Positions 9,888 through 22,830 of a stretch of 64,000 bases of DNA are shown here, one piece after another. Position 1 is the first letter of the stretch. Each line of letters opens with the position of its first letter. The translations under genes were made by a program, and so were the position numbers. Source of the stretch: Cloeon dipterum (Eukaryota; Arthropoda; Insecta; Ephemeroptera; Baetidae); assembly GCF_949628265.1 (NCBI RefSeq), contig NC_088787.1:12390501-12454500 (forward strand), given 5' to 3'. Under the pieces are notes generated by a model. The model saw only the letters and a program-made list of their open reading frames with translations, did not search any database and was not told the DNA's origin.

Positions 9888-11679
9888 ATTTTTTGAACAA
9901 ATTGTTCATAAATCAACTAGTTATTGCATGCAACAATTTAAATTATTTTCAACCGTCTCCCTGTATCACTCCACTTTAAACAAAAATCTAGCTGATGGTC
10001 TTTTTTTAATTTATCAGCGGGGCAACTTTGCCCATGAAACACCCTTATCCAGAACAAAACAAAATTTAAGAAATAAAAAGCATTCAGTATTTTTAGTAAG
10101 ATAAATTCAAGCACGAGCATGTCACTTTTCCAGGATGGAAGAAATATTAAATTTTTTTCAGGAAAAGACTGACACCTAACAGCACAGTCTGAAAAATGGG
10201 GTGTTTTGGCAGACGAAAATATGAAAGTATTTTGACGAATTAAATAAGTGATTCAAGTTTGGCTTCACAATTCAGCTGCTTTGAGTGCTAGATCAAAAGC
10301 TGGTAAAAATTGAAACTTTTAGCATCATGTTAAAAACAATTTCCTCTGCCCAGCTTCCCGGAAAATACATTTGAAAAGTTGATTCAAACTTAAAAAATTG
10401 AAATGGCCAAACTGAAGCTTGACTGTATGACAACCAACATCGAAAATATTAAATTTCTAGCACAATAAGTCCTTACATTTATTTATTTGTGCACTAAATT
10501 AGATTTTCCCAGAGCACTTTTCTGTCATAAATTTTAGGAAAGTATAAAAATCGTCTCGCAGAGTAGATTCCAAATATGCAAAGTTTTCTTAATCCAACCA
10601 CTTCTCAAGATATCATGGTAATTTGAAATTTGTTTAAATTTCGACTTTCGGTGTGGATTAAGCGAACTTAAAATTGTCATCCTTTATCAAACACTAGCTA
10701 AACGGCATAATTTTAAGTATAAAAGGTGTTCTATCCTTGTCAAGTAAAAATAAACGATAAAAGTATTGCAAAATTGCAATTTCGCCTCGATTTAAATAAA
10801 GGTTGCACATTATGTGCATTTCGTTGGCCGACGCAGCACCCAATTTGGCGCAGGTTGGAGACAATGAAGCGCGAGTTAAATGACAGACCAAGAACGAAGC
10901 GATCGACGGACGGACTTATCCCTGACCCGGCCTCGCTCGCTCGCTCAAAACAAAAGAGGAGTCAATCAATCGGCTCGCGGAGCGCATCCCAATAATTCGA
11001 TTACGCCACTCTTTAATACATATCGCACTCGATCAAAATCTCGCTCTCAATGTTCTGTGTGCAATAGCAATTATTGCCGTCGTCGCGCACCTGCAAAATG
11101 ACTTACGGCAGTTGAAGACCGCCAGCCCGCCCGTCCGCCGGCAGTGCAGTGACGTCACATTTGCGGGACACGGCGAAAACGCACGTTTGCATTTGTAATT
11201 TTTTTCTCTAGATCGTATGCAAGCGCCACTCGACAGCCTATAGTTGGCAATGAACTTTTCGTTTCATTATCTCGATTTTTGTGATGTGGCAACGCTTTAT
11301 AAAAATACTTTGCAGTGACACTGTTATTTAATTAAAGTAATTAAGCTTAACAGAATATTCCCGAAACATCCTTTTTACCTTTAACTGAAATCTAAAATGA
11401 GGAAAAAGCTAAAAGTTTCTCAGGTTGCCGTTTAAATTTTTGAGAGCTCCTTAAAGTAAAACCACGATTTATTTCACCACATAGGGAATTTTTCCTCAAA
11501 ATTTGCACACCATTGGATAGATTGCGACGAGAGAGATCGAAATGAAGCGAAAAAATTATTTAATTGATCGAGCAATTTAGTAGAAAATATGAAATTTTAC
11601 TTTTCCTCGTTCCTGATTCCATTATTGCACATTTTAGGGGCAAAATGTTACTAAATTTCAAACAATTAACTCAATGAAC

Positions 11680-12089
11680 CAGCCCGTTGGCTCGCATTGT
11701 TAAGGCATTCTCAGGAGTGTCAAAGCAATATGGGAGGTATTTGAGCAGTTCGGAGATCTAATACTGGCTACCCAATGTCAGAGATGGCAAAAAGTGGTTA
11801 GTTTAGTGACTCGAAATGCTCAAATTGCTCAACGGGCTGGGAGGCAACTCGCTACTTGCTGGTTTGCACCTTTCCAGCATGCGTGATTTGGCTTCACGGG
11901 ACGAATGTCTAGCGTTTCAATGCAGTCCTCGGTGCGGAGGCAAGTGACCCTTGAGTGGGCTGGGTCCCTGTGCGGCCTGGTGCGCCCATGTTATCCGTTC
12001 GCGGTGTTATTGGGACCCGGGTTTCAGCATTCGTGCTAGTACAGTGCGCGGCCTTCCCGGTCCTCGGACAGGGATAAAAAGAGCAAAAA
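11680..12089 (+). repeat. SINE with tRNA-like head and target-site duplication
   Basis: The head (11681-11765) has a box-A-like TTGGCTCGCATTGTTAAGGC and a box-B-like GCAGTTCGGAGATC. The body from about 11847 on is nearly identical to the 5S-headed element at 9631-9870, and it ends in GATAAAAAGAGCAAAAAA. A 7-bp direct repeat AATGAAC flanks it at 11673-11679 and 12090-12096, as expected for a target-site duplication. The head is therefore part of the inserted unit. Confidence 0.8.
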
Positions 12090-12096
12090 AATGAAC

Positions 12097-15000
12097 TATT
12101 TACTATAGTCAACAATTAAGGAAATTTCGGGGGGAAAACACAGAATTTAACCAACTTGTTTAACAATGCACAATGAGAGGACCTTATTTTGCTTCGGTTA
12201 ACATTCAAATTTTGCCAATTTTCTACACATTTTCTCGGCAGATTTCAATTCTTTCGTCAAGATCTATCTGAACATTTTGGAAACAGTTTTGTAGTGAATA
12301 ATCTAAAATACAAGTAGGGAGACAGTCCTCACCTGTTAAAAAGCATGCTAACTTTGCAGCAATTCAACTAAAAAATGTACGGTCAATTTTGGCTATAACT
12401 GAATCCTTGGGGAATAGCTTAAGCATTCGCAACAAGGATTTTCAGTATGAATTATATTGTATACACTTAGTAATAGAAATTAATTCATTTAGTCGCCATT
12501 TTAAACAAAAATGGCCGCTTATTTTGAAACCAGCTTCATGCAGAAAAACTGTTTTTTGGTTCTTAACTGAAACTGTATTATAGTGTGTGTATCTATTTAA
12601 GAATAAAAAATAAATATCAATATAGCCCAAAAAATTCTCCTTAAATAAGTTAAAATCTTTTCACATATTTCTTTTTAAATAATTGAACGACAGCTGGTTT
12701 AAAAATATTAAAACACATCAGCATCACCCACGTTGAACCAACAAAATTATAATTCACCCTTGAGAAACATTATGCAGAGCGTTAAAACACGTACAAGCGC
12801 CTGGCGGGACGATGGAGCGACCCAGATCAGCTTCCCATTACGCTGGACCACTTTGTTTCTCTCACTCGCAGGGTCGGCTCTTTGCAGTGCCAACGCATCG
12901 TCCGAAGGTCCGCTGCCTCGCCACATAGTCCAGCAGAAAAAGGTAAATTTTAAATAAATTCTTACAAAAAGTCCGAAGACTCAGCAGAACGATTTCTTAT
13001 TATTATAATAAATACAGATTCAATAAAATGTAATGCTTGATTAATTTAAATTCACACTAGGAAGAGTTTGCTGGCAAATTCATTTAGTGTCTCAAAATTA
13101 GCCAGTATTTGGTTTTTTTAAATTTTATTTTATTTTACAGCATTACATTTCGTTCCAGAAATACAGCTAGCCAAAAATTCATTTAATCTTTTAATAGAAG
13201 TGAAAGTTAATGAGACGAAAAAAGTGACAATTGCTGGCTGGCCAACTGACAGTTCAATTACAAAAAGTACCAGAATTCTGATCGAGTCGGAGCACTTGCT
13301 TATCAGCCTGCAAAAATCAATTAATGATCGATTTCAACAGGTTGTCTGTATAGCAGCCCTGAACAAAAACACGTTCAATAATTTTTTGTCTCGCGAATGA
13401 ATGCCAAGCCCACGTTGAATATTTTTACGATTTTTACTTTTATTGTTGGGGCAAGGAGAGAAATTTTACGCTGTGGGCGAGACACGAGATTCTGTTTTTG
13501 CATAATAACGAGAACAATCGGCTGCTTTGTTGCAATTAAAATATGGCTCAGTCGCGGTACATATAGTTGTTCACCCCGAATTATCTGCACGAAATTTTCC
13601 ACAGACGAATAAATTGTTGAAATTGATTTGAGGATTAAGAGCGTCACTAAAGTTTGAATTTATTAATTTCGCGAAAGACGCGTGTCGTGGCTGTGTTTTG
13701 CGATGTCAAAACACTGCCAAGGAAAGAAAGCAGGCGAACAATTGAATATGCGTGATAATGTTTTTATGATACGCTATAAAACGGACTGGAAAGAGAGTCG
13801 CACTGTCGATCACGCTCAATTAGATCAAGGCGCTCGCGATGGCAATAAAATCGTTTCCACCAGCGTTTCTGCCAATGATGTAATGAGAAATTGCACTTAT
13901 CGCATGCAAAAATGCGCGAATAATCAGTTTGCATTCTATACATGAATTTATATATGAATTTACTATGCGATTTAATGTCATACATATAAGTTCTTATAGT
14001 TTAAATGTTGATATATCTTCTATGTTTTTATCGCCACGTAAAATTCAATTCTAGACCAAATTTCATCGTTTATGAATGGTTAACGCCGTCTTAAAAACGG
14101 AGGGTTGTGTTTATCAATATTGTTTCTTCAATTTATTCAAATAAAGACTAGACGGATATGAGCATTATTTTGAGGATGTTAAAAAATGAAGAATAAATCT
14201 CTAGATGAAATGATAGTTTTTTTCCTTTACTATACAGCCAGTAATGAAATAATTAAAACAAAATATTTCACAGACAATAGTCCCAAAATATTATTAACGG
14301 TTGTAAATTATTTATTTGAATCAATTTTCATAAAAAATCTCGTTCCAGCTTTAGAGATTTTGTTCCTATTTGAAACACTCTTAAAAAAATGAATATGCTT
14401 CAATTAATAAACTTCATTTAAATAGCCCCTGAACTTTTACCTGACTGGTAAATTAAATACATCTGTTCAGTAATTATAAAAAGTAAAACCTCTTTCACAG
14501 CATGAATTTGCGCATTTCATCAAAAATCAGTAGGATATTAACTTAAATTTCAACAGAAAGAATTAATTATAAAATTTAGATGATCGACTATTAATTATCT
14601 GAGAATCCAATGGTTGCGGGAGCAGTAAATAAGCACCAACAATGCTATTTTTAAGCCATTTAAACCATACTTAAAACAATTAAACCGTCAAAATCCTTAT
14701 CAGTTCTTAGTCAAAACAAATTTTCACATAAATAACGTTCAATCAAATTTTTTTAGACACGTTGAAAAACAAAAAGAACTGTTCTCGCTTTGGTTTTAAA
14801 TTCTTTGGATAGATTTCAATTCCAGTTTCCAGCTGAGGTTTTTTTATATTTTCAATCCATTCACACATTATTGCAACGTGGAGAAAATTCTCGCCTTGTT
14901 CGTTTTGGTGGCACTGCAAATAGCAATTAAACATTTTGGCATGCTTAAAAAAGGATCAATTCATTTTAAAAAGAGAAAGTATGGATATGTATCTCTTTTC

Positions 15001-15382
15001 TTTAATGTTACTAATTTTCAGTTTGGTTGAAAAGAATTAAAGTAAACTCGTTAATTTTGTTTCAAAGCGTTCCTGAATTTAGTACAGTAGTAATATCTTG
15101 ACATTTGGATTTGTCACTAAAAATCATACATTTTGAAAACCGTCTAAAGCCATCTAAATTGACCCAGAATCCGTCTAAAACCGTTTAGTTTGTACAGAAA
15201 AACAATCTAAAAATAAAAAGGTGAACTATTTCCTTAAAAAACCTCCTCAAATTAACAGCCCTAATTATGAGAGCCAAAAATTTAAAATTAAATTACTCAA
15301 AAAATTGTCTCATCTAAAGAGGGTTCAAAGCATTGAAACATTTATTTTTAAAATTTAAAAAAAAGTGCAAAAAATATATGTT
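12097..15382. other. Intergenic region before the SLC12 cluster
   Basis: AT-rich. An R1 repeat copy lies at about 12225-12440. An open frame at 12733-12957 (TTGGAACC-independent, starting MNQQNY) includes a hydrophobic stretch and stops just past a good donor (AAG|GTAAAT at about 12942). I found no partner exons, so it is not called as a gene. No RNA gene seen. Confidence 0.45.
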
Positions 15383-15424
15383 AGGGTTTTACTTGACGAT
15401 ATTAATTTCGTCAGGTAAAACCCT
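15383..15424. repeat. Near-perfect inverted repeat (hairpin)
   Basis: AGGGTTTTACTTGACGA (15383-15399) pairs with TCGTCAGGTAAAACCCT (15408-15424) at 16 of 17 positions around an 8-nt loop. It lies about 220 bp upstream of the NKCC-A TATA box. Confidence 0.85.
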
Positions 15425-15578
15425 GACAAAACATTCTCGCAGTTAAAAGTAAAAAAACACAAGAAATGTAGCAAATTATTTGCCCTTTCAGATGCGAAAT
15501 TAGGTGTCGACTAGGTGACCACCACCCTGCAGCAGAGCAGAGCTGAGTGTCTTTTGGGAGAGCAGAAGAGGTGAGGGG

Positions 15579-15586
15579 TGACGTCA
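15579..15586 (+). promoter_or_regulatory. CRE (TGACGTCA) upstream of NKCC-A
   Basis: A full palindromic cAMP response element 20 bp before the TATA box, the classic position for CREB/ATF control. The paralog promoters lack an equivalent. Confidence 0.6.
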
Positions 15587-15605
15587 GCGGCCGCATCGGC
15601 TAGCT

Positions 15606-15611
15606 TATAAG
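15606..15611 (+). promoter_or_regulatory. TATA box of NKCC-A
   Basis: TATAAG 47 bp before the ATG at 15653. A leader of about 20 bp is implied. Confidence 0.65.
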
Positions 15612-15652
15612 TAGGGGCCGGGTCAGGGTGGGGGCTCACTTAAGACCGCGGG

Positions 15653-18600
15653 ATGCCTCTGAAGGGACCACGCAAGTTGTCCGGCGTGCCGATCGAGTTG
15701 TCCGAGCAGAGCCGTTTCAGGGTGAACAGGATCGACTCGGTGGCGCTCGGCATGCACCGCGACGACAAGGGTTTGGGCTCGCTGCCCGAGGACGAGGTGC
15801 TCGAAACCACCAACGGACACGCCAACCTGGCCTTCGACTCTGGCGACGAGGACGACGAGTCCAGGGACGCCCTGCCGCCGATGCCCGTGACCAACAGCCG
15901 GCGGCCGTCGCTGCAGTACCAGTACACCCTGGCAGGATCGGGCACCGTTTACGGCGGCAATTTGGTACAGCAGACGCGCGAGGCGCTGCCCAGACTCGAC
16001 AACTACCGCGACCTCGCCTCCATCGCGGCCGGACACAGGCCCACGCTTGATGAGCTCCGCGAAAATGCCAAATTTGAGAAGGTACGATTTTTGTTCAATT
16101 TTTGGCTAAATAAAAAATATAATAATAGCAAAAGACACATTTTAACAGCAAGAAAAATAAAGTTTGATTCGATTGATTTAAATCTATATAACTTTCCTGA
16201 AAACTGCCGAAAGGATGCAGACTGCCAACCCTCAAGTTAATAAGGGAATCCAAAAATTCTGGGGTTTTCTCGATTTTTTTTTTTTTTTAATTGAAGATGA
16301 TGATTTGCTGATTTTTTATTTATTCTAGGGTTTGTTAGATGCACACACATATCTGTATAATTTAAAAGTAAAAAATTTGAAACAGCCATAATTTCCTGAA
16401 AATAGTGATCGCATTCCAATAAACTGTACAGTTTTTTAATCTGCTGAGCGAGACAAATCGAATGATATTTCTAATTTCCATTGGATGGGATCTTGAATTT
16501 TCCAAAATACAGTGGAAAATCGCGTGCAGAAGAATTTTTCTTTTCTTAAGACAGTTTTCGTGTTTTCAAAACTTGCCGGTCAATTTTTAAAACGTATTAA
16601 ACGGAAAATTCGGATTTTTTTTTCGGAGCATTGTATATTTTATCATCTTTCCGAATTTGCAAAGATTTTTTGTTTTCTGATGTATGACCTCACCAAAAGC
16701 CAATAAAGATAATAATAATAATAGCTCTAATATCATATTTTTAACTTTAAATCGTAGCCTTAACAGGCGTAGAAAATCCCCAAAATTTGGGATTCGCACA
16801 TCAATCGAAAAACATCATCTCATTTGAAACTCTGTAGGATAGTTAGAGAAAATTTCCTTGTTAGATGAGTGAAAAATAAACCGAATTTATTTATTATTAA
16901 AAACGAATCACATAAAATTGCAGATGTTTAAGAAATAAAAAACAACGTTCGTTGATGCGTTGTGTAACGAATGCTTGCCTTTTTCGGGAATGAGACGCTG
17001 TTTGCGTAAGGACGAGTGCACTGTGGTCGGAAATGGCAATCAAACGTGAGCGTGATGCAAAGTTATGCGATTCGATTGAAATGTTGCCGTAACCGATGCG
17101 CGGCAAAATATGTGATAAATCAATTTGGACAGTGGGGTCGTTTGCAATGATCTCCAACTACTGAAAATTTAAATTTTCGGAGTACGTCAGGCAAAACTTA
17201 GAAAGAGTCACATTAAAACTGAAATTTTAAGGACCAATCTGGTCTAAAACATTTTTATTATGCACCTTAGAGAAGCCTTGTCAATGAAGGAGAGTTAAAA
17301 AAATTATAAATCGATTACGTTGATTAATTCTTGTCATAAATTCATTCGAAAGAAAAAGGTTTTTTTAATAAGATACGGTGCTCGATCACGCAAATTTCAT
17401 GGCATGGGGACTCTTTGTTTCGTGCCAAAGAATTCTAATACGTATTTGAAATAGCAATTAGCTCACATATTGTTCTATTGTAAAAATACAAATAAAATGT
17501 GTTTTGCTACCATAGTCAAAAGATCAAATATACCTCTCATTAAATTAGCCGCTAAAAAATAAATCACAGTCATTGTTACCCTCATTCGTTTGAAGAAATA
17601 TTTAAATTTGGCCAATTTTCAGGCAGTGGAGCAAGGTGCGGCGCAAGAGGAAGCGCAAAGTGGCGCGATTAAATTCGGATGGATCCAGGGCGTGCTGGTG
17701 CGATGCCTGCTCAACATCTGGGGTGTGATGCTCTTCCTGCGTCTCTCGTGGGTCGTCGCCCAGGCAGGAATCAGTGCGTCATCTTTTCAAATTTAATAAA
17801 CACACTCGCTCAAAGCTGACTTGAAATTTCCCAGTCGAGGCGTGCGCGGTCGTTCTCCTCTCGGCAACCGTGACAACCCTGACCGCACTCTCTATGTCCG
17901 CTATTAGCACCAATGGACTCGTCAAAGGAGGTAAAAATTTGATAAACTATACTACTAGATTCTGAAGCATGCTCTCATGTTCGAACGAGATAAGAAACAA
18001 ATAAATTATCAACGGGGCTAAAACCTTTAAAATGGATTGGAAATGGGCAGTAAAGAGTTAATTTAAAAATCCAACGGATATTATCAATGATTTTTCTTTT
18101 AATTTCGATTCGTCTCGTCACGATCTATCCAATTGTGTGCAAATTATGAGGCAAATTTTCCTTCTGGCGATATAAATCGTGATTTTACAATTATTTATGC
18201 TCGCCGTTTGATCAACATGCCAACTTTGTAGAAGAAATTTAAATGGAAACCTGGCTCTTTCCCAAATTTAAAATGCAGTATGTAGCTCAATAATTTGCAG
18301 TGCTTATAACATGTGAATACAAAAATCATAATTGCAATTGAATCAGCTGATTTATTTAATTTTGAGGAAATTTTTAGGAGGAATTTACTTCATGATATCA
18401 CGATCGTTGGGGCCCGAGTTCGGCGCCGCTGTGGGCCTCGTGTTTTCGATGGCGAACGCGGTTGGCGTGGCCCTCCATACGGTAGGTTTCGCTGAGTCGA
18501 TGAACGACATGTTGAGAAGCATGGATGTTAAAATCATCGACAACAGCACCAACGACATTAGGATCGTCGGCACCATCGCTGTCACCATCCTGCTCGCCAT

Positions 18601-21600
18601 TTGCATCATCGGCATGGAGTGGGAATCGAAGGTTTTAATTTGATTTGTTTGCGAGGAAATTTTCTAATGCTGGAAATCTAGGCTCAAGTCGGTCTTCTCA
18701 TCATTCTCCTATTCGCGATAGCCGACTTCTTGATCGGAGGGTTCCTTGGCCCGCTGGACGACACCGAAATGGCCAAAGGATTTGTTGGGTTAAATGGTGA
18801 GAGATTTAACCAGTAATCCTTTATATTGATAATCTTAATTTTAATTTCCAGCAACGTTATTCGTGAACAATTTAAAACCCGATTTTCGTGTGGTGGACGG
18901 CAAGATGCACAACTTTTTCTCCGTATTCTCCATCTTTTTCCCGTCGGCAACTGGCATTTTGGCAGGCGCCAACATCTCTGGCGATCTGAAGGTCGGTCAC
19001 GTCCCAAATGACGCGCGAAAGTGTTTTATATCGGTTTTCCTTTCTCGATAGGATCCGTCTTCCAATATCCCCAAAGGCACCTTGCTGGCCATCTTGCTGA
19101 CAACCCTGTCGTACTTGGCGTTCGTGGTGATCGCTGGCGCCGCTGTGGTCAGGGACGCGTCCGGCAACGTGATGGAAATCGCCGGGTGGCAGTTCGCCAA
19201 CTGCACGGGCAGACAATGCGATTGGGGTCTGCACAACAGTTTCCAAGTGAGGAAAGAAAACAAAGCTCTTATGACGTACATAAAATTATTCATCGAATTA
19301 ATAGCAAATTCCTTTCTTGAAGGAAAAGGCTTCTTGTGGCAAAGAATACAAAATTCATATAAAACAAGATGAAAATAGAGTTAGCTTTTTACATGGATCC
19401 AAACAATCAATGCATCGCAGTATTCTTTGCAAACAAAGTGATTACGATTTGTAGGTACAAGCTGTTTATAAGTCCGTAATTGCTTAAGAAATTTTACAGC
19501 AGTAAAAACATGTGTTTTTCACGCGATAAAGCTTATCAGTTTCTACTCAACGCATTTGGAAATTGATCTTTACTTTACAATATAACTCATCATATTTTGT
19601 AATAATTCTTTTATTCGTCTTCCGCAAGTTCTTTTGCAATAATTTATTTTTAAAAAAATGGCTTGCAATTTAAAAGCATGCTTTGCGTGCAATTGCAATC
19701 AATGATGATTCAAAATCGGATTTGGGAGGATTGCGAAAGCTATCCGACTCCCTACTTGCTAGTTTGCACCTTTCCAGTGAGTTTCTCTTTAATAAAAGAC
19801 CGCGATCTTTTTCTGGACTGGGCTACCTCCAACGAGGGCCACGTTATTCGTTATTGGGACGCGACTTGTTCGCCCATCTCGAAAGAGATAAACTGATAAA
19901 AACCTAATTTTTCAGGTTATGGAGCTGGTCTCCGTTTTTGGACCTCTGATCTACGCAGGTTGCTTCGCAGCCACTCTTTCTTCGGCTCTGGCTTGCCTCG
20001 TTTCTGCCCCCAAGGTCTTCCAGGCCCTTTGCAAGGACAAACTGTACCCCTACATTGAGTGGTTCGGAAAGGGTTACGGCAAGGGAGGAGAAGCCTACAG
20101 AGCTTACGTCTTGACCTTTGTCATCGGCGTCTGCTTCATTCTCATTGGTAAAAACGGACTCATTTTCTCATTGTCTAAATCAATCCGAACTTCCTTTTGT
20201 CAGGTGATTTGAACGCAATTGCTCCGCTAATCTCCAACTTCTACCTGGCGTCCTACACCCTCGTCAATTTCTGCACATTCCACGCGTCACTGACCAAACC
20301 GATTGGCTGGCGGCCGACCTTCAAATACCACAACACTTGGCTCAGTCTGCTAGCCACGATAATATGCGTCTCCATCATGTTCCTCATCAGTTGGGTCACT
20401 GCACTCATTACGTACATCGCAGTCATATCACTCTACCTGATTGTCATGTACCGGAAACCAGGTACGCAGTTATAAACTGTCTGCGTTTGAAAGAACAAAA
20501 AATATGAAAATGTTTTTCAGACGTGAACTGGGGCTCGACAACCCAGGCGCAGACCTACTCAGCCGCGATGGGCCAGCTGCAGAAACTGGACTCGCAGCAG
20601 GAGCACGTCAAGAACTACAGACCACAGATTCTGGTCTTCTGCGGCCGACCCTCCGCCAGACCCACCCTGGTTGACTATGCAAACCTGATCACGAAGAACC
20701 TGGCACTCCTCATCTGCGGCAACATTGAAAAGGTGAGCAAAATAGTCCGAATTTAATTAAATTATCAAATAATCCAAATTTATCAAACCAGGCCTCTTAC
20801 ACGCACAAAGCAAGAATCGGAGTTGTCGACCGTGGAAATAGGTGGCTGCGTGACCACCAGAAGGTGAAGGCCTTCTACACGGTGGTCGACGGCATGGACT
20901 TTGAAGAGGGAGCCAGAGCTTTGATTCAGGCCTCTGGTGTCGGAAAAATGAAGCCAAATATCTTGCTCATGGGCTACAAGAGCAACTGGAAGAATTGCAA
21001 CGCTGACGACCTGAAGGCCTACTTCACTGTTTTATCGTGAGTTGACCAGACTGATTATTTCAGTTCCACTGCAATTTAATTTATTAATCTTATGTCGGCA
21101 CAATATTCACTCTCTAAATAGAATAGTCAAAATAGCGCGCCCTGATTTTACACGTTTATAAGGTGAAAACGATATTTATTCGCCTACAGGGTTGCCCTGG
21201 ACAACCATATGGGCATCGCCATCCTGCGCACGAGAGACCTGATGGACTACACGGGAGTAATCGCCGGCGAAGAAGAAATGGACGAGTTGATGGCCGCGCC
21301 GAAAATGCAGCCCGGCAACGACCTCTTGAAGGCAGAGTCCGGAATTAACGGTGAGTGCGGCGAGGGGACAATCGCGACACCTGCCTGGAGGCAGGCACTC
21401 CAACTCCAATCGGCTCACGAGCAATAATACGAAATCGTAATAACTTAACACGGCTGTCACACAAGTGTCGGCCTAGATTTCAGCGTGATTGCCTTATCAG
21501 TGCGCGCGAGTTTATGTAATTAGCGAGTGCATGGCTGCAAACCAATTTGCACCTACGCTCGTGCTCGCACACAAGCTGTTGCTTATTGGGTGGGTGCTCG

Positions 21601-22830
21601 AGTACCCTTGCGAAATGCGGAGAAAATTTATTGCTTTGATGCCAATGATGTTGTTTTAATTTGTGAAAGGCGACGGTACAAAATGAGAGATTTTTTTGGT
21701 AAACCAGGTTGTAAACCAATTTGTTCTTCAATATATTATTAAGCGATGATCAAAATAGGAATTAAAATTCAAATTCCACCAATTTCTCCAATATTTAGAG
21801 CGCTTGATTAAATTTTCGTGGCAATTTTCATTCCTCTCGTCGAGATCTATCCAACGTTGCATAACACTTTTTGGGGAAACTTAATGATGTGAAGACTTCT
21901 ATATTATTTCTTTCCAACCATAGGAATGGAAATGACTCCACCTGCTACCCCTGAAAACGCCAGGGTCACCTCTGACATTGTCGTAATGTCCAAGGACGAC
22001 AAGAAAAAGCCCAAAAAGAGGGAAAATGAGCCTGACTACAAGTAACTAAAAAACTTGCCAAAAAATCGGTCAATCAAAAATATATTAAATCAGGGCTATT
22101 GGAGGAGGAGATCTGCCCCAAGAAGTGATTAACAACCTGAACCAGTTCACGACGAAGCAGAAGAACGGATGCATCGACGTCTGGTGGTTGTATGACGACG
22201 GCGGTCTTACCCTCCTGCTCCCCTACATCATCAAATCGAGGAGCAACTGGGAGAACTGTCGCCTGAGGGTGTTCGCCCTGGCCAACTCCAAGGACGACCT
22301 CGAGATGGAACAAATCAGGTGGGATATTCTTGGTTTCGAATTGAGGACTTTTTTTAATTCTTTTTGAAAATCCCCAGCATGGCAAATCTGTTGTCCAAGT
22401 TCAGAATCGACTACTCAGACCTGATCATGATCCGCGAAATCACAAGAAAGCCCCAGGACTCGAGCAAGGCCTTCTTTAAGCACCTGATTCAAGATCTGAG
22501 AGCGCCCAAGGGAATTCCTGCCGATGCGTGCGAAGGAAAGATCGCTGATGCCGAGCTGCAAGCCAACAGAGAGAAAACGGGCAGACATTTAAGACTGCGC
22601 GAACTGCTGCAAGAAAACTCGAAACAATCCAATTTGGTCGTCATGTAAGTTTCACATATTGATTTATCCAATTTCGATTAACATTCTCTCGCAGGACCAT
22701 GCCGCTTCCTCGCAAGGGTGTGGTCTCAGCGCCCCTTTACATGGCCTGGCTGGAGACCCTTACGAGAGACATGCCGCCTTTCATGCTCGTCAGAGGCAAT
22801 CAGTCATCCGTGCTGACGTTCTACTCGTAA
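15653..22830 (+). CDS. SLC12 cation-chloride cotransporter NKCC-A (NCC-like ion site)
   Basis: Sixteen exons: 15653-16081, 17623-17773, 17835-17930, 18378-18631, 18682-18796, 18852-18991, 19052-19246, 19916-20147, 20204-20461, 20521-20732, 20792-21036, 21190-21350, 21924-22041, 22094-22318, 22378-22644, 22695-22830. They total 3234 nt, or 1077 residues, the usual family length. Order: regulatory N-terminus with kinase-docking RFRV (21-24), acidic patch and phosphoacceptor QQTREALPR (Thr108); twelve membrane segments from [14 protein letters not shown]; glycosylated loop with NCT; and a cytosolic tail with [18 protein letters not shown] ending in FYS. TM1, TM6 (FPSATG, Pro379) and the TM8 Na+ serines (Ser482, Ser483) are conserved. 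The K+-site Tyr of NKCC1 is His259 (ALHTVGF), as in mammalian NCC, so K+-independent Na-Cl cotransport is predicted. It lacks two introns found in B, C and D. Confidence 0.95.
18100..18195 (-). repeat. R1-type repeat fragment in NKCC-A intron 3
   Basis: The reverse complement of 11457-11560: shared words ATCACGATTTAT, TTTGCACACAATTGGATAGA and GACGAGACGAATCGAAA. A third copy lies at 43068-43150. Shares the CTCGTC-GATCT core with family R1. Confidence 0.6.
19748..19905 (+). repeat. Diverged SINE body in NKCC-A intron 7
   Basis: Begins CTACTTGCTAGTTTGCACC and contains GACTGGGCT and ATTCGTTATTGGGACG, matching the body of the SINEs at 9631-9870 and 11847-12089 with internal divergence. It ends just upstream of the exon 8 acceptor at 19914-19915. 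Confidence 0.7.

Noticed and set aside
9640-9979. Short ORFs at 9640-9834 and 9740-9979
   Set aside because: They lie within the SINE body and tail and are not kept in the second copy at 11847-12089.
15623-16036. Long antisense ORFs opposite NKCC-A exon 1 (and likewise opposite 48714-49109 and 39559-39885)
   Set aside because: They mirror GC-rich coding exons of SLC12 genes, have no family similarity or splice context, and vanish outside the exons.
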